A stretch of 28,054 bases of DNA, taken from IMG/VR virus record IMGVR_UViG_3300019752_000017, positions 1 to 28,054 of that record, one strand, 5' to 3'. Below are positions 1 to 5,370 of this stretch, in pieces. The stretch's first letter is position 1. Every line of letters starts with the position of its first letter. The DNA is from a virus. Under the pieces are notes generated by a model that saw only the letters and a list, made by a program, of their open reading frames with translations, was not told where the DNA came from and searched no databases. The position numbers and the translations under genes are program-made.

Positions 1-1
1 A

Positions 2-157
2 AGTTTAAACAAAAATAAAACACCAACTATCGAGGAGTTTACAAATGATTTATTTGTAGAAGTTACAGTAAATAGTTACCTTAGAAAAAATGATTATAAG
101 ATTTATGGCTTAAGAGAAATTACCGATGAATATAACGAAAGATTTGAAAAGGTTTAA
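2..157 (+). CDS. Hypothetical protein, 5' end cut off by the window edge
   Basis: An open frame runs from the first bases to a TAA at 155-157 and gives 51 residues ending NERFEKV. No start is visible, so the gene begins upstream. Composition is charged and hydrophilic with no membrane segment, and I recognise no family. It has the same orientation and codon use as the small genes that follow, and is followed at 158-195 by the right half of an intergenic element (TTAACGAATAG, then GCAACCAAAGTTAAATT) like the one before the gene at 611. It is probably another member of the accessory gene chain. Confidence 0.55.
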   Translation, partial: SLNKNKTPTIEEFTNDLFVEVTVNSYLRKNDYKIYGLREITDEYNERFEKV

Positions 158-210
158 ATTACGGATTAACGAATAGAGCAACCAAAGTTAAATTAATTAA
201 AAAATAAATT

Positions 211-486
211 ATGAAAATAAGCGAAGAACAGATTTTTGTTTTAACAAACCCATTTTTTTGGATATGGGCAATTATAGTTTTAATACTACACTTAATTAAA
301 AAAGCATTAGATGTTACTGGTATATACGATTGGTATTATGTATTGTTTAGATTTAAAAGAATGAGTAAAAGAAGCAAAGATGAAATGGTTTTTTTAATGG
401 ATAAAAGAGCAATAAAGTTGTTATGGTTAAAACGAAAAGCATGGGAATATGCAACTAAACTTATTAAAGAAGAAAACAACCTTTAA
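211..486 (+). CDS. Small membrane protein of unknown function
   Basis: The product is 91 residues with one hydrophobic segment near residues 13-30 (NPFFWIWAIIVLILHLI) followed by a strongly basic stretch rich in K and R. This suggests a single-pass inner-membrane protein with a cytoplasmic basic tail. The start has the A/T-rich leader usual here (AAATAAATTATG). The gene is bracketed by an inverted repeat: GCAACCAAAG at 178-187 upstream and TTTTGGTTGC at 487-496 downstream, overlapping the end of the gene region. I do not recognise the family. It could be a superinfection-exclusion or host-modifying protein, but nothing in the sequence shows this. Confidence 0.6.
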   Translation: MKISEEQIFVLTNPFFWIWAIIVLILHLIKKALDVTGIYDWYYVLFRFKRMSKRSKDEMVFLMDKRAIKLLWLKRKAWEYATKLIKEENNL

Positions 487-501
487 TTTTGGTTGCGCAT
501 A

Positions 502-568
502 GTTGGCATTAGTACAGCCACGCAACGTTGTACGGACTGAGAATACATCGGCTGTATTAAGTGCCAAC
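502..568 (+). repeat. Intergenic hairpin element 1 (30-nt loop)
   Basis: The left arm GTTGGCATTAGTACAGCC (502-519) pairs with the right arm GGCTGTATTAAGTGCCAAC (550-568), with one extra base and one mismatch. The loop is 30 nt (520-549), starts ACG and ends ATACATC. An outer pairing of GGTTG (491-495) with CAACC (578-582) is also possible. The same design, with different inner base pairs, recurs at 4792-4860 and, with an insertion, at 3389-3467. It could be a structured RNA, a recombination site or an mRNA processing/stability hairpin. There is no T-run, so it is not a classical terminator. Confidence 0.75.
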
Positions 569-610
569 TGAATAGTACAACCAAAGTTAAATTTTAAAAA
601 ATAACAAATT

Positions 611-811
611 ATGAGTAGAGAAACAGACATACAAAAATTATGCAAACAAGTGCTTGAGGAATGTTATCCGAATGAGAATTATAACAACGGAGAAACATCT
701 TGCCCTTTTTGTGCTGAAAGTACATATAAAAATAATGCAGGTATGCAAGATATAAAACACGATGCTGACTGTGCATATTTAATAGCAAAAGATTTAAGCA
801 CTGGCTTTTAA
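611..811 (+). CDS. Small zinc-ribbon protein
   Basis: The product is 66 residues. The motif C-P-F-C (residues 31-34) is followed by H-x3-C (H50, C54) and an aliphatic tail leading to YLIAKDLSTGF. This CxxC...HxxxC layout is seen in many short phage zinc-binding proteins and makes a single structural zinc site likely. The substrate or partner is unknown. The gene is flanked by TACAACCAAAG (576-586) and TTTTGGTTGTGC (813-824), again an inverted pair, and the C/G variant seen around the gene at 211 is here A/T on both sides. Confidence 0.65.
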   Translation: MSRETDIQKLCKQVLEECYPNENYNNGETSCPFCAESTYKNNAGMQDIKHDADCAYLIAKDLSTGF

Positions 812-976
812 TTTTGGTTGTGCATAGTTATTGCAAGTGGTTGAGGTGTTAACGCTTTAACAGTAAATAAAGCCTTGACCATTGCATTAAAAACAAATAT
901 TGTAAATACATAAAGACAACAACTATTTGTTATAACGAATTACAATAATAAATGTTAAATATAAAATACAATAATT
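812..976 (+). other. Intergenic element between small genes
   Basis: There is no gene here. The stretch begins TTTTGGTTGTGCATAGTTAT and ends with TTATAACGAATTAC, so its borders follow the element pattern of this region (CATAGTT at the left, AACGAATTA at the right). Inside, GGTTGAGG (839-846) can pair with CCTTGACC (872-879) through G-U pairs, and ATTGC/GCATT copies lie beside them. The structure is weaker than the three 30-nt-loop hairpins. Confidence 0.4.
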
Positions 977-1189
977 ATGATAAAAGCAAAATTAAACTAT
1001 ACAGGAAACGAAAAAACGATTATAGAAGAAGTAAAAATACCACAAGTTCCAAATATTAATGACGGTTTTAATTTTAGATTTAGAAAAATGGATGCTAATT
1101 TTAATGCATTTACGATTGAAAGTATTGACTATTGGTTTAAAGATGGAGTTTTTGAGGGGGTTGATCTTTATTTAAAAGATGAGGTTTAA
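977..1189 (+). CDS. Hypothetical protein
   Basis: The product is 70 residues, with no membrane segment, no cysteine motif and a mixed beta-rich pattern with many aromatic residues (FNFRFRK, YWF, VDLYL). The start follows a TAATTATG leader. I recognise no family. The following element (1190-1311) is a near copy of the one after the gene at 2059. The compact acidic C-terminus and small size fit a host-interaction or inhibitor protein, but that is a guess from location only. Confidence 0.5.
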   Translation: MIKAKLNYTGNEKTIIEEVKIPQVPNINDGFNFRFRKMDANFNAFTIESIDYWFKDGVFEGVDLYLKDEV

Positions 1190-1311
1190 TATTTTTTATT
1201 GATAGTTAACCGATGGTTTTGAGGGATTTAAAACAATTACCGAGAGTTAAGAACAAAGTTTAAAACACGTTAAACGTTGAGGTTATTACACCGACAAAAA
1301 TAACGGTTAAC
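1190..1311 (+). repeat. Intergenic element, copy A of a ~120-bp direct repeat
   Basis: This is a near copy of 2302-2425. Both start with a T-rich tract, then ATTGATAGTTAACCGATGG, share ACACGTTAAACG and GAGGTTATTACACC, and end AAAATAACGGTTAAC. Terminal inverted repeats AGTTAACCG (1204-1212) and CGGTTAAC (1304-1311) bound each copy. The middle parts differ by short insertions and substitutions. Each copy lies directly after a small gene. From 1312 to 1379 I see only A/T-rich leader sequence, with GCGGTGGC at about 1342 and GTACACAAGACAATATG at the start codon. Confidence 0.7.
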
Positions 1312-1379
1312 GTACACTTATAACATTAGAAATTTAAAAAAGCGGTGGCTATTTGCGTTAGCAATGTACACAAGACAAT

Positions 1380-1922
1380 ATGAACCAAGTACAACAATTT
1401 TTTGAATACATACTTAATGCTGTTAAAATATTTATTATAGTTCAGCCTTGGCAAACAGGTATAAGGGTTAGAAATGGAAATAAAATTAAAAAATTAAATA
1501 AAGGTATTTATTTTAGGATGCCTTATTTTGATAGTGTTTACATACAAGAATCAAGACTTAGAGTTGCTGAAATTGCAATGCAAACATTAACATCTAAAGA
1601 TTTGAAAACGATAACTCTAAACTGCTCTTTTGGTTATTCCATAAAAGATATTGAAAAACTATATAATACACTATACCATCCAGAAAGCACATTGAAAAAT
1701 ATGGTAAATAGCGAAATAGCAAGTTTTGTATTTGATAAAAATTTAACTGAAATAACACCAATAGATCTTGAAAATTTTGTACTTAATAAACTAAAAGAAA
1801 TGGATTATGGGTTGAATTTTGAATATTTTAAAATAATCAATTTTGCAGTTGTTAGAACATATAGATTAATACAGGATCAGAGTTGGACAGGCGAAGGACT
1901 AAGTATGGATGATAAGAAATAA
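1380..1922 (+). CDS. SPFH/band-7 (stomatin/prohibitin-like) domain protein
   Basis: The product is 180 residues. An N-terminal hydrophobic stretch (residues ~8-22, FEYILNAVKIFIIVQPW) resembles a membrane anchor or hairpin. It is followed by the SPFH core: GIRVRNG, L-x-K-G-I-Y-F-R-M-P-Y-F-D-S-V, a V-A-E-I-x-M-Q-T-L-T-S-K-D segment, then C-S-F-G-Y-S-I and a helix N-M-V-N-S-E-I-A-S-F-V. This order and spacing are typical of band-7 proteins, which oligomerise on the inner membrane and scaffold proteases or transporters. It is shorter than cellular stomatins and lacks their long coiled-coil tail. Here it is part of the accessory chain. A role in modifying the host membrane or in phage-phage exclusion would fit but is inference. 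Confidence 0.7.
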   Translation: MNQVQQFFEYILNAVKIFIIVQPWQTGIRVRNGNKIKKLNKGIYFRMPYFDSVYIQESRLRVAEIAMQTLTSKDLKTITLNCSFGYSIKDIEKLYNTLYHPESTLKNMVNSEIASFVFDKNLTEITPIDLENFVLNKLKEMDYGLNFEYFKIINFAVVRTYRLIQDQSWTGEGLSMDDKK

Positions 1923-1973
1923 TACGTGTAGATGGATTTTAAATTTTTACTGTTATGAGGAGTTATTTTTAGT

Positions 1974-2024
1974 GCTTGCGTACCGAAACAGATATACGTA
2001 AGCCCATTAATCCGCAAGGATTAA
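1974..2024 (+). other. Two adjacent stem-loops in an intergenic region
   Basis: GCTTGCGTA (1974-1982) pairs with TACGTAAGC (1995-2003) with one G-U pair. Directly after, TTAATCC (2007-2013) pairs perfectly with GGATTAA (2018-2024) around a GCAA loop, a GNRA tetraloop. The two helices lie 3 nt apart and could stack. No T-run follows. The rest of the gap (1923-2058) is A/T-rich with no ORF. It is a candidate structured 3' end or small RNA. Confidence 0.55.
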
Positions 2025-2058
2025 TTATAACTTTAATTAGATAAAAAATGTAAATATT

Positions 2059-2298
2059 ATGGATGAATTAGATAAAATTTTTGAAAATAAAGAAGAATTA
2101 AGAAACACTAAAGAAGTGCAAGAGTTAATAAATTATTGCCAAAAAGTATTTAAGAAAAACTTAAGAATTGGTAAAATGTATGAGGACTTTCACGACAGAA
2201 CTTTAGATAAAATAATGTATAGTGAAATTATTTTAAAAAATGGTAATGACACAAAAACAGTGTTAGAGGCAATAATGCAGGATATAAACGATATGTAG
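2059..2298 (+). CDS. Hypothetical small helical protein
   Basis: The product is 79 residues, highly charged, and predicted mostly helical from its pattern (DELDKIFENKEELRN; VQELINYCQKVFKKNL; AIMQDINDM). There is one cysteine and no membrane segment. I recognise no family. Upstream GATAAAAAATGTAAA and downstream TTTATATTTTTTATT are near inverted complements, in line with the matched flanks of neighbouring genes, though both are A/T-rich and could match by chance. Confidence 0.5.
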   Translation: MDELDKIFENKEELRNTKEVQELINYCQKVFKKNLRIGKMYEDFHDRTLDKIMYSEIILKNGNDTKTVLEAIMQDINDM

Positions 2299-2301
2299 TT
2301 T

Positions 2302-2425
2302 TATATTTTTTATTGATAGTTAACCGATGGTTTTGAGGGGTTTAAAACAGATACCGATGGTAAAGACAACAGTAACAAACACGTTAAACGCTGAGGTTAT
2401 TACACCAACAAAAATAACGGTTAAC
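2302..2425 (+). repeat. Intergenic element, copy B of a ~120-bp direct repeat
   Basis: This is the second copy of the element at 1190-1311, bounded by AGTTAACCG (2318-2326) and CGGTTAAC (2418-2425). It differs from copy A mainly in the centre, while ends and inner blocks are conserved. Two related elements behind two unrelated genes suggest the element, not the gene, is the repeated unit. From 2426 to 2462 there is only an A/T-rich leader. Confidence 0.7.
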
Positions 2426-2462
2426 TACATTAGAATATGAACTTTTAAAAAATATTTAAAAT

Positions 2463-2666
2463 ATGAAAACAGACTTAATAAATTATCTAAAAACAAAGCA
2501 TATATATGATGTTTACAGCTTATGGGGTGAAGCTAAAACTTATTATAAAAACAAGTGTATTGAAATGGGTGGAGGCTATGCAAGTTGGGGTAAAGACATA
2601 AGTGTAACATTGAATATATGCGGTAAATTAGAAAGGTTTAAAGTAAGTGTAGACGAATGTAAATAA
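2463..2666 (+). CDS. Hypothetical protein
   Basis: The product is 67 residues with a central glycine/aromatic patch (CIEMGGGYASWGKDISV) and a beta-like C-terminal half. No known motif is seen. Flanks 5' ATATGAACTTTTAAAAAA (2436-2453) and 3' TTTTTTAATTGTTTATAT (2668-2685) are inverted complements at about 15 of 18 positions, which marks gene and flanks as one unit. Function is unknown. Confidence 0.5.
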   Translation: MKTDLINYLKTKHIYDVYSLWGEAKTYYKNKCIEMGGGYASWGKDISVTLNICGKLERFKVSVDECK

Positions 2667-2690
2667 TTTTTTAATTGTTTATATGCAATA

Positions 2691-2804
2691 GTTGGTTGTG
2701 GGCTTTTTGAAACCTTTGCGCTTAAATAATTTATAAGACAAACAAGTGAATAGTATTAAAACCATTAGCGTAAACTGATAAAATAAACAAAACTCACTCC
2801 CAAC
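2691..2804 (+). repeat. Large intergenic inverted-repeat element
   Basis: The stretch starts GTTGGttGTG (2691-2700) and ends CACtcCCAAC (2795-2804), so GTTGG/CCAAC and GTG/CAC pair at the borders. Inside, TTTGCGCTTAA (2716-2726) can pair with TTAGCGTAAA. It continues into CGAATTAG, the same right border as the hairpin at 3389-3467 (CCAACGAATTAG). It is longer and more branched than the 30-nt-loop hairpins but looks like the same class. Confidence 0.5.
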
Positions 2805-2812
2805 GAATTAGT

Positions 2813-2866
2813 AAATGGTTTGTATTAATTTAAAGAAAGTTACTCTTAGATTTGTATAAACCATTT
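2813..2866 (+). repeat. Inverted repeat with no gene inside (possible empty cassette)
   Basis: AAATGGTTT (2813-2821) and AAACCATTT (2858-2866) are perfect 9-bp inverted complements separated by only 36 nt. The left arm follows GAATTAG as gene flanks do elsewhere here. Other genes in this chain sit between such matched flanks, so this may be a flank pair whose gene was lost. Alternatively it is a stem over the promoter at 2851-2882, which overlaps its right arm. Confidence 0.4.
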
Positions 2867-2882
2867 TTTATTACTACATTTG
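2851..2882 (+). promoter_or_regulatory. Bacteroidota-type promoter for the rightward small genes
   Basis: TTTG (2851-2854), exactly 20 nt, then TACATTTG (2875-2882) is a perfect match to the Bacteroidota housekeeping consensus (-33 TTTG, -7 TAnnTTTG, 19-21 nt apart). Transcription would start near 2888-2890 and read the gene at 2945 and those beyond. It indicates that this block is read by host RNA polymerase, that is, early or constitutively. Confidence 0.65.
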
Positions 2883-2944
2883 ATTATTATTAACAAAGTG
2901 ATATAAACTATTTGCATAGTTATACGCTTTTAAACCACTAAATT

Positions 2945-3088
2945 ATGCCTACATACTATTATTTAATTACCAGCACTTTTTTAGCAGAACCAATAAGAAC
3001 AAGTGACCGATATAAAAAAAACTTATTAGAAAGTATATTTGAAAAGAACTCTATAAAATATGATATAGAGAAAATATCACTGGTTTAA
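2945..3088 (+). CDS. Hypothetical small protein
   Basis: A 47-residue ORF begins MPTYYYLITSTFL and ends KISLV. It starts with ATG after an AAATT leader and lies 56 nt downstream of the expected start of the 2851-2882 promoter. There is no membrane helix long enough to span and no known motif. It is flanked by perfect 9-bp inverted repeats AGTTATACG (2918-2926) and CGTATAACT (3092-3100), the clearest matched flank in the region. Function is unknown. Confidence 0.5.
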   Translation: MPTYYYLITSTFLAEPIRTSDRYKKNLLESIFEKNSIKYDIEKISLV

Positions 3089-3139
3089 TTACGTATAACT
3101 TAATAGTATAACGGAATAACGAATAAATACAAAATAATT

Positions 3140-3370
3140 ATGGAAGATTACACTTGGGTTACAACAGTTGCACTTGCGACAAACGAAGATACAATGAATG
3201 ACTTTATAGACAACCACCTTTACGAACATTGTGGAGAAAGCTACGAAGTTGTTTATGAGGATGGAACTTATGTAGAAATACAAGACGATAACGGAACTTT
3301 ATATGGTGTGCACGCAAGTGGAAATGGTGATTTTTGTAGCCACAGAGTTAGTTTTGAAGAACTTACTTAA
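3140..3370 (+). CDS. Hypothetical acidic protein
   Basis: The product is 76 residues, strongly acidic (many D/E, few K/R), with a beta-like pattern (YEVVYEDGTYVEIQDDNGTLYGV). H and C residues (HLYEHC, FCSH) could bind a metal but form no standard motif. Acidic, DNA-mimic-like composition is common in phage inhibitors of host enzymes, but that is inference. Flanks GTATAACGGAATAAC (3106-3120) and GTTATACCGTTATAC (3371-3385) are inverted complements at 14 of 15 positions. Confidence 0.55.
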   Translation: MEDYTWVTTVALATNEDTMNDFIDNHLYEHCGESYEVVYEDGTYVEIQDDNGTLYGVHASGNGDFCSHRVSFEELT

Positions 3371-3388
3371 GTTATACCGTTATACATA

Positions 3389-3467
3389 GTTGGTTGCCAA
3401 CGGCTTGTAGTGCCTTTTGCGTGTGAGAAAACATAAAAATATATATCAAAAAGGCATTACAACCAAC
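3389..3467 (+). repeat. Intergenic hairpin element 2 (30-nt loop)
   Basis: GTAGTGCCTTTT (3407-3418) pairs with AAAAGGCATTAC (3449-3460) with one G-U or mismatch pair, around a 30-nt loop (3419-3448) that starts GCG and ends ATATATCA. The outer pair is GTTGG (3389-3393) with CCAAC (3463-3467); a 13-nt insertion on the left side carries its own CCAAC. The right border continues CGAATTAG. It has the same loop length and loop ends as the elements at 502-568 and 4792-4860. Confidence 0.7.
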
Positions 3468-3517
3468 GAATTAGCTATGCTTAGTTTAAAAGAATATTAA
3501 CATTAAAATTTATAAAA

Positions 3518-3790
3518 ATGAATAAAGAATTAGAAACATTATTAGATAAAGAATATCAAGACAGAATGTCACAAGGCGAGATAATAAATTTAGACCAAGC
3601 TTATGGATATAAGTTGGGTAGTACTGATGCTTTTAAATTGAGTATAGGTGTAGTTAGCCGAAGTGTTTGGATGGTGCAAAACCATAACACTTTATTAATT
3701 CACGGACTTTTTAGTACACAACAAAAAGCTATAAACTTTGCAGGTACAAGCGTAAATATGGCTATAACAAACATTACCGTTGATGGGTAA
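3518..3790 (+). CDS. Hypothetical protein
   Basis: The product is 90 residues. An N-terminal helical, charged part (NKELETLLDKEYQDRMSQG) leads into a beta-rich part with hydrophobic strands (LSIGVVSRSVWMV, TLLIHGLFST). No catalytic motif or signal peptide is seen. Flanks TGCTTAGT upstream (3479-3486) and ACTAAGCC downstream (3798-3805) are inverted. A further perfect stem TAAGCC/GGCTTA (3800-3805, 3815-3820) follows the stop. Function is unknown. Confidence 0.5.
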   Translation: MNKELETLLDKEYQDRMSQGEIINLDQAYGYKLGSTDAFKLSIGVVSRSVWMVQNHNTLLIHGLFSTQQKAINFAGTSVNMAITNITVDG

Positions 3791-3896
3791 TTAGATTACT
3801 AAGCCAAATATTACGGCTTAACTGTAGCAGTATATGATTAGCGAAATAAATTTAGAGAATGCAAATTGGCGGTAGCCAAAACATACACGAAATATT

Positions 3897-4745
3897 ATGA
3901 ATGTAATAAGTTTATTTAATGGAATGGGAACGTTAAGACAAGCGTTTTCAGATATGAATATTAAGGTTGATAAATACTATTCAAGTGAGATTAAACCTTA
4001 TGCAATAGAACTACAACAACACCATTTTCCAGATGTTATACAAGTTGGAGATATTAATAATTGGAAGGAATGGGATATTGATTGGAAAACTATTGATTTT
4101 ATTGGTAGTGGTTCACCTTGTCAAGATTTAAGTGCGGCTGGTAAACGTGCAGGAATTAACGGAAGTAGAAGTAGTTTATTTTTTACCTTTGTTGAAATAT
4201 TAGAACACGTCAAAAAACTAAACCCAAATGTAAAATTTTTACAAGAAAATGTTGGAAGTGCAAACGTAAAAGACGTTGGAATAATGAGTAGGGCATTAGG
4301 TGTTTACCCTGTTAGGATTGACAGTAGTTTAGTTACTGCGCAATTACGTGATAGATACTATTGGACTAACATAAGAACTAAAAATACGATGTTTGACGTT
4401 GTTGTTGATATACCACAACCAAAAGATAAAAAAATACTCTTAAACGATATATTGACAAGTGGTAAGAGTGATAGAGAAAAACATACTTGTTTAAATACTG
4501 GTAGTGGAACAGGTGGTACTCAACGTTATTTAATACACAGGAATAATACAACAGGAATGTTAACACTAATAGATGATTATGGTAAATTCAGAACTTGTAA
4601 TACTATTGAAATGTGTAGATTACAAGGTTTTGAAGATGATTATTGTGATATATTAACTCAAAGAAAATCAGGTAGTTTATTGGGTGACGGATGGACTTTA
4701 CCAATAATTATACATATTTTGAGTTTTTGGGAATGGGATAAGTAA
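3897..4745 (+). CDS. C5-cytosine DNA methyltransferase
   Basis: The product is 282 residues and transfers a methyl group from S-adenosylmethionine to C5 of cytosine in DNA. The motifs are in order: motif I LFNGMGT (residues 6-12), a DNMT3-like S-S-E-I (29-32), motif IV GSPCQ with catalytic C75, motif VI ENV (117-119), motif VIII QLRDR (149-153), motif IX RLQGF (241-245) and motif X LLGDGW (261-266). The target-recognition part between VIII and IX is short (about 85 residues), as in small phage enzymes. No restriction endonuclease is beside it, so it is an orphan enzyme, probably protecting phage DNA from host restriction. It is the longest gene of the accessory chain and sits between hairpin elements. 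Confidence 0.9.
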   Translation: MNVISLFNGMGTLRQAFSDMNIKVDKYYSSEIKPYAIELQQHHFPDVIQVGDINNWKEWDIDWKTIDFIGSGSPCQDLSAAGKRAGINGSRSSLFFTFVEILEHVKKLNPNVKFLQENVGSANVKDVGIMSRALGVYPVRIDSSLVTAQLRDRYYWTNIRTKNTMFDVVVDIPQPKDKKILLNDILTSGKSDREKHTCLNTGSGTGGTQRYLIHRNNTTGMLTLIDDYGKFRTCNTIEMCRLQGFEDDYCDILTQRKSGSLLGDGWTLPIIIHILSFWEWDK

Positions 4746-4791
4746 TTAAAAAAGCGCAAAGGCAAAATTTATTGCGTTAATTATATACGCT

Positions 4792-4860
4792 GTTGGCATT
4801 AGTACATTTTACGTCTGAAAAAAGGGTACAGCATATATCAAAAATGTATTAAGTGCCAAC
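4792..4860 (+). repeat. Intergenic hairpin element 3 (30-nt loop)
   Basis: The left arm GTTGGCATTAGTACATTTT (4792-4810) pairs with AAAATGTATTAAGTGCCAAC (4841-4860). The 30-nt loop (4811-4840) starts ACG and ends ATATATCA. Compared with element 1 the outer ten bases are identical, while the inner pairs differ on both arms (AGCC/GGCT there, ATTTT/AAAAT here), a compensatory change that supports a selected fold. Followed by GGTTTGTGTATG. Confidence 0.8.
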
Positions 4861-4913
4861 GGTTTGTGTATGCCACGTTGCGTAATTAATAACAAAATTA
4901 AATAGATAAAAAA

Positions 4914-5090
4914 ATGAATTGGATTAAGAGAATATTTGGCAAAAAAGTAGAAACCAAGCAATGTGATATACACGTTGTTGGTTGCCAAAGGGAACAGTTA
5001 AAAAGAAATAAGACTTGCTTTATGTGTGACAAGGAAAAACCTAACGATGGACACACTTGCTGTGAAGATTGCGGTGGAGTTTCTTTTTAA
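4914..5090 (+). CDS. Small cysteine-rich, zinc-binding-type protein
   Basis: A 58-residue ORF has a basic N-terminus (MNWIKRIFGKKVE) and a cysteine-rich C-terminal half: C-F-M-C, then H-T-C-C-E-D-C. The spacing CxxC...CCxxC is that of a small zinc ribbon or knuckle. The amphipathic basic start might associate with membrane. It begins with ATG after GATAAAAAA. I recognise no family. Confidence 0.5.
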   Translation: MNWIKRIFGKKVETKQCDIHVVGCQREQLKRNKTCFMCDKEKPNDGHTCCEDCGGVSF

Positions 5091-5134
5091 TTGCCACCAA
5101 CTACTAATAACATTAATTCAAAAAATTGAACAAC

Positions 5135-5368
5135 ATGGAAACTATTGAAAACACTAAGAAGTTGCTTAGTTTTACTGCTAAAAATTTTGAACAAGGTAAG
5201 TTGGATAATTCTAGTTTAGTTCAACTTATTGAACTATGTATTGATTACGGAAATATCATGTCTATTCCTGATTACGCTAAAAAACATGGATTAAGTTATA
5301 ATGGTGTAAAGAAGTTTAGAAACATAATATTAATAGCTGGGCAAAAATTTGTAATAGATAACGATTAA
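5135..5368 (+). CDS. Small helix-turn-helix protein
   Basis: The product is 77 residues from the ATG at 5135 (METIENTKKLL); a TTG at 5126 in the same frame is a weaker start choice. Residues ~44-74 (SIPDYAKKHGLSYNGVKKF, then a basic-hydrophobic tail) form a helix-turn-helix pattern like those of small DNA-binding proteins or excisionase-like regulators. It lies 2 nt before the lipoprotein gene, so the two are probably co-transcribed and translationally coupled. It may regulate the block or act in DNA metabolism with the exonuclease downstream. Confidence 0.55.
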   Translation: METIENTKKLLSFTAKNFEQGKLDNSSLVQLIELCIDYGNIMSIPDYAKKHGLSYNGVKKFRNIILIAGQKFVIDND

Positions 5369-5370
5369 TC

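Noticed and set aside
484-491. TAATTTTG as a promoter -7 element after gene 211 (and again at 810-817)
   Set aside because: It matches TAnnTTTG but no TTTG lies 19-21 nt upstream in the copy I checked (484-491), and the sequence is explained by the inverted flank TTTTGGTTG.
427-645. Minus-strand ORF across the end of gene 211 and the following element
   Set aside because: It spans a hairpin element and parts of two plus-strand genes, with a cysteine-rich, patchy composition. It is the by-product of an A/T-rich inverted repeat.
3089-3283. Minus-strand ORF opposite gene 3140
   Set aside because: Its composition is an antisense reflection of the acidic plus-strand protein. The plus-strand gene has the usual leader and matched flanks.
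485-4860. Integron-type attC sites between the small genes
   Set aside because: The arrangement (small genes in one orientation separated by imperfect hairpins) is suggestive, but attC sites begin RYYYAAC and end GTTRRRY, whereas these begin GTTGG and end CCAAC, and no integrase is visible.
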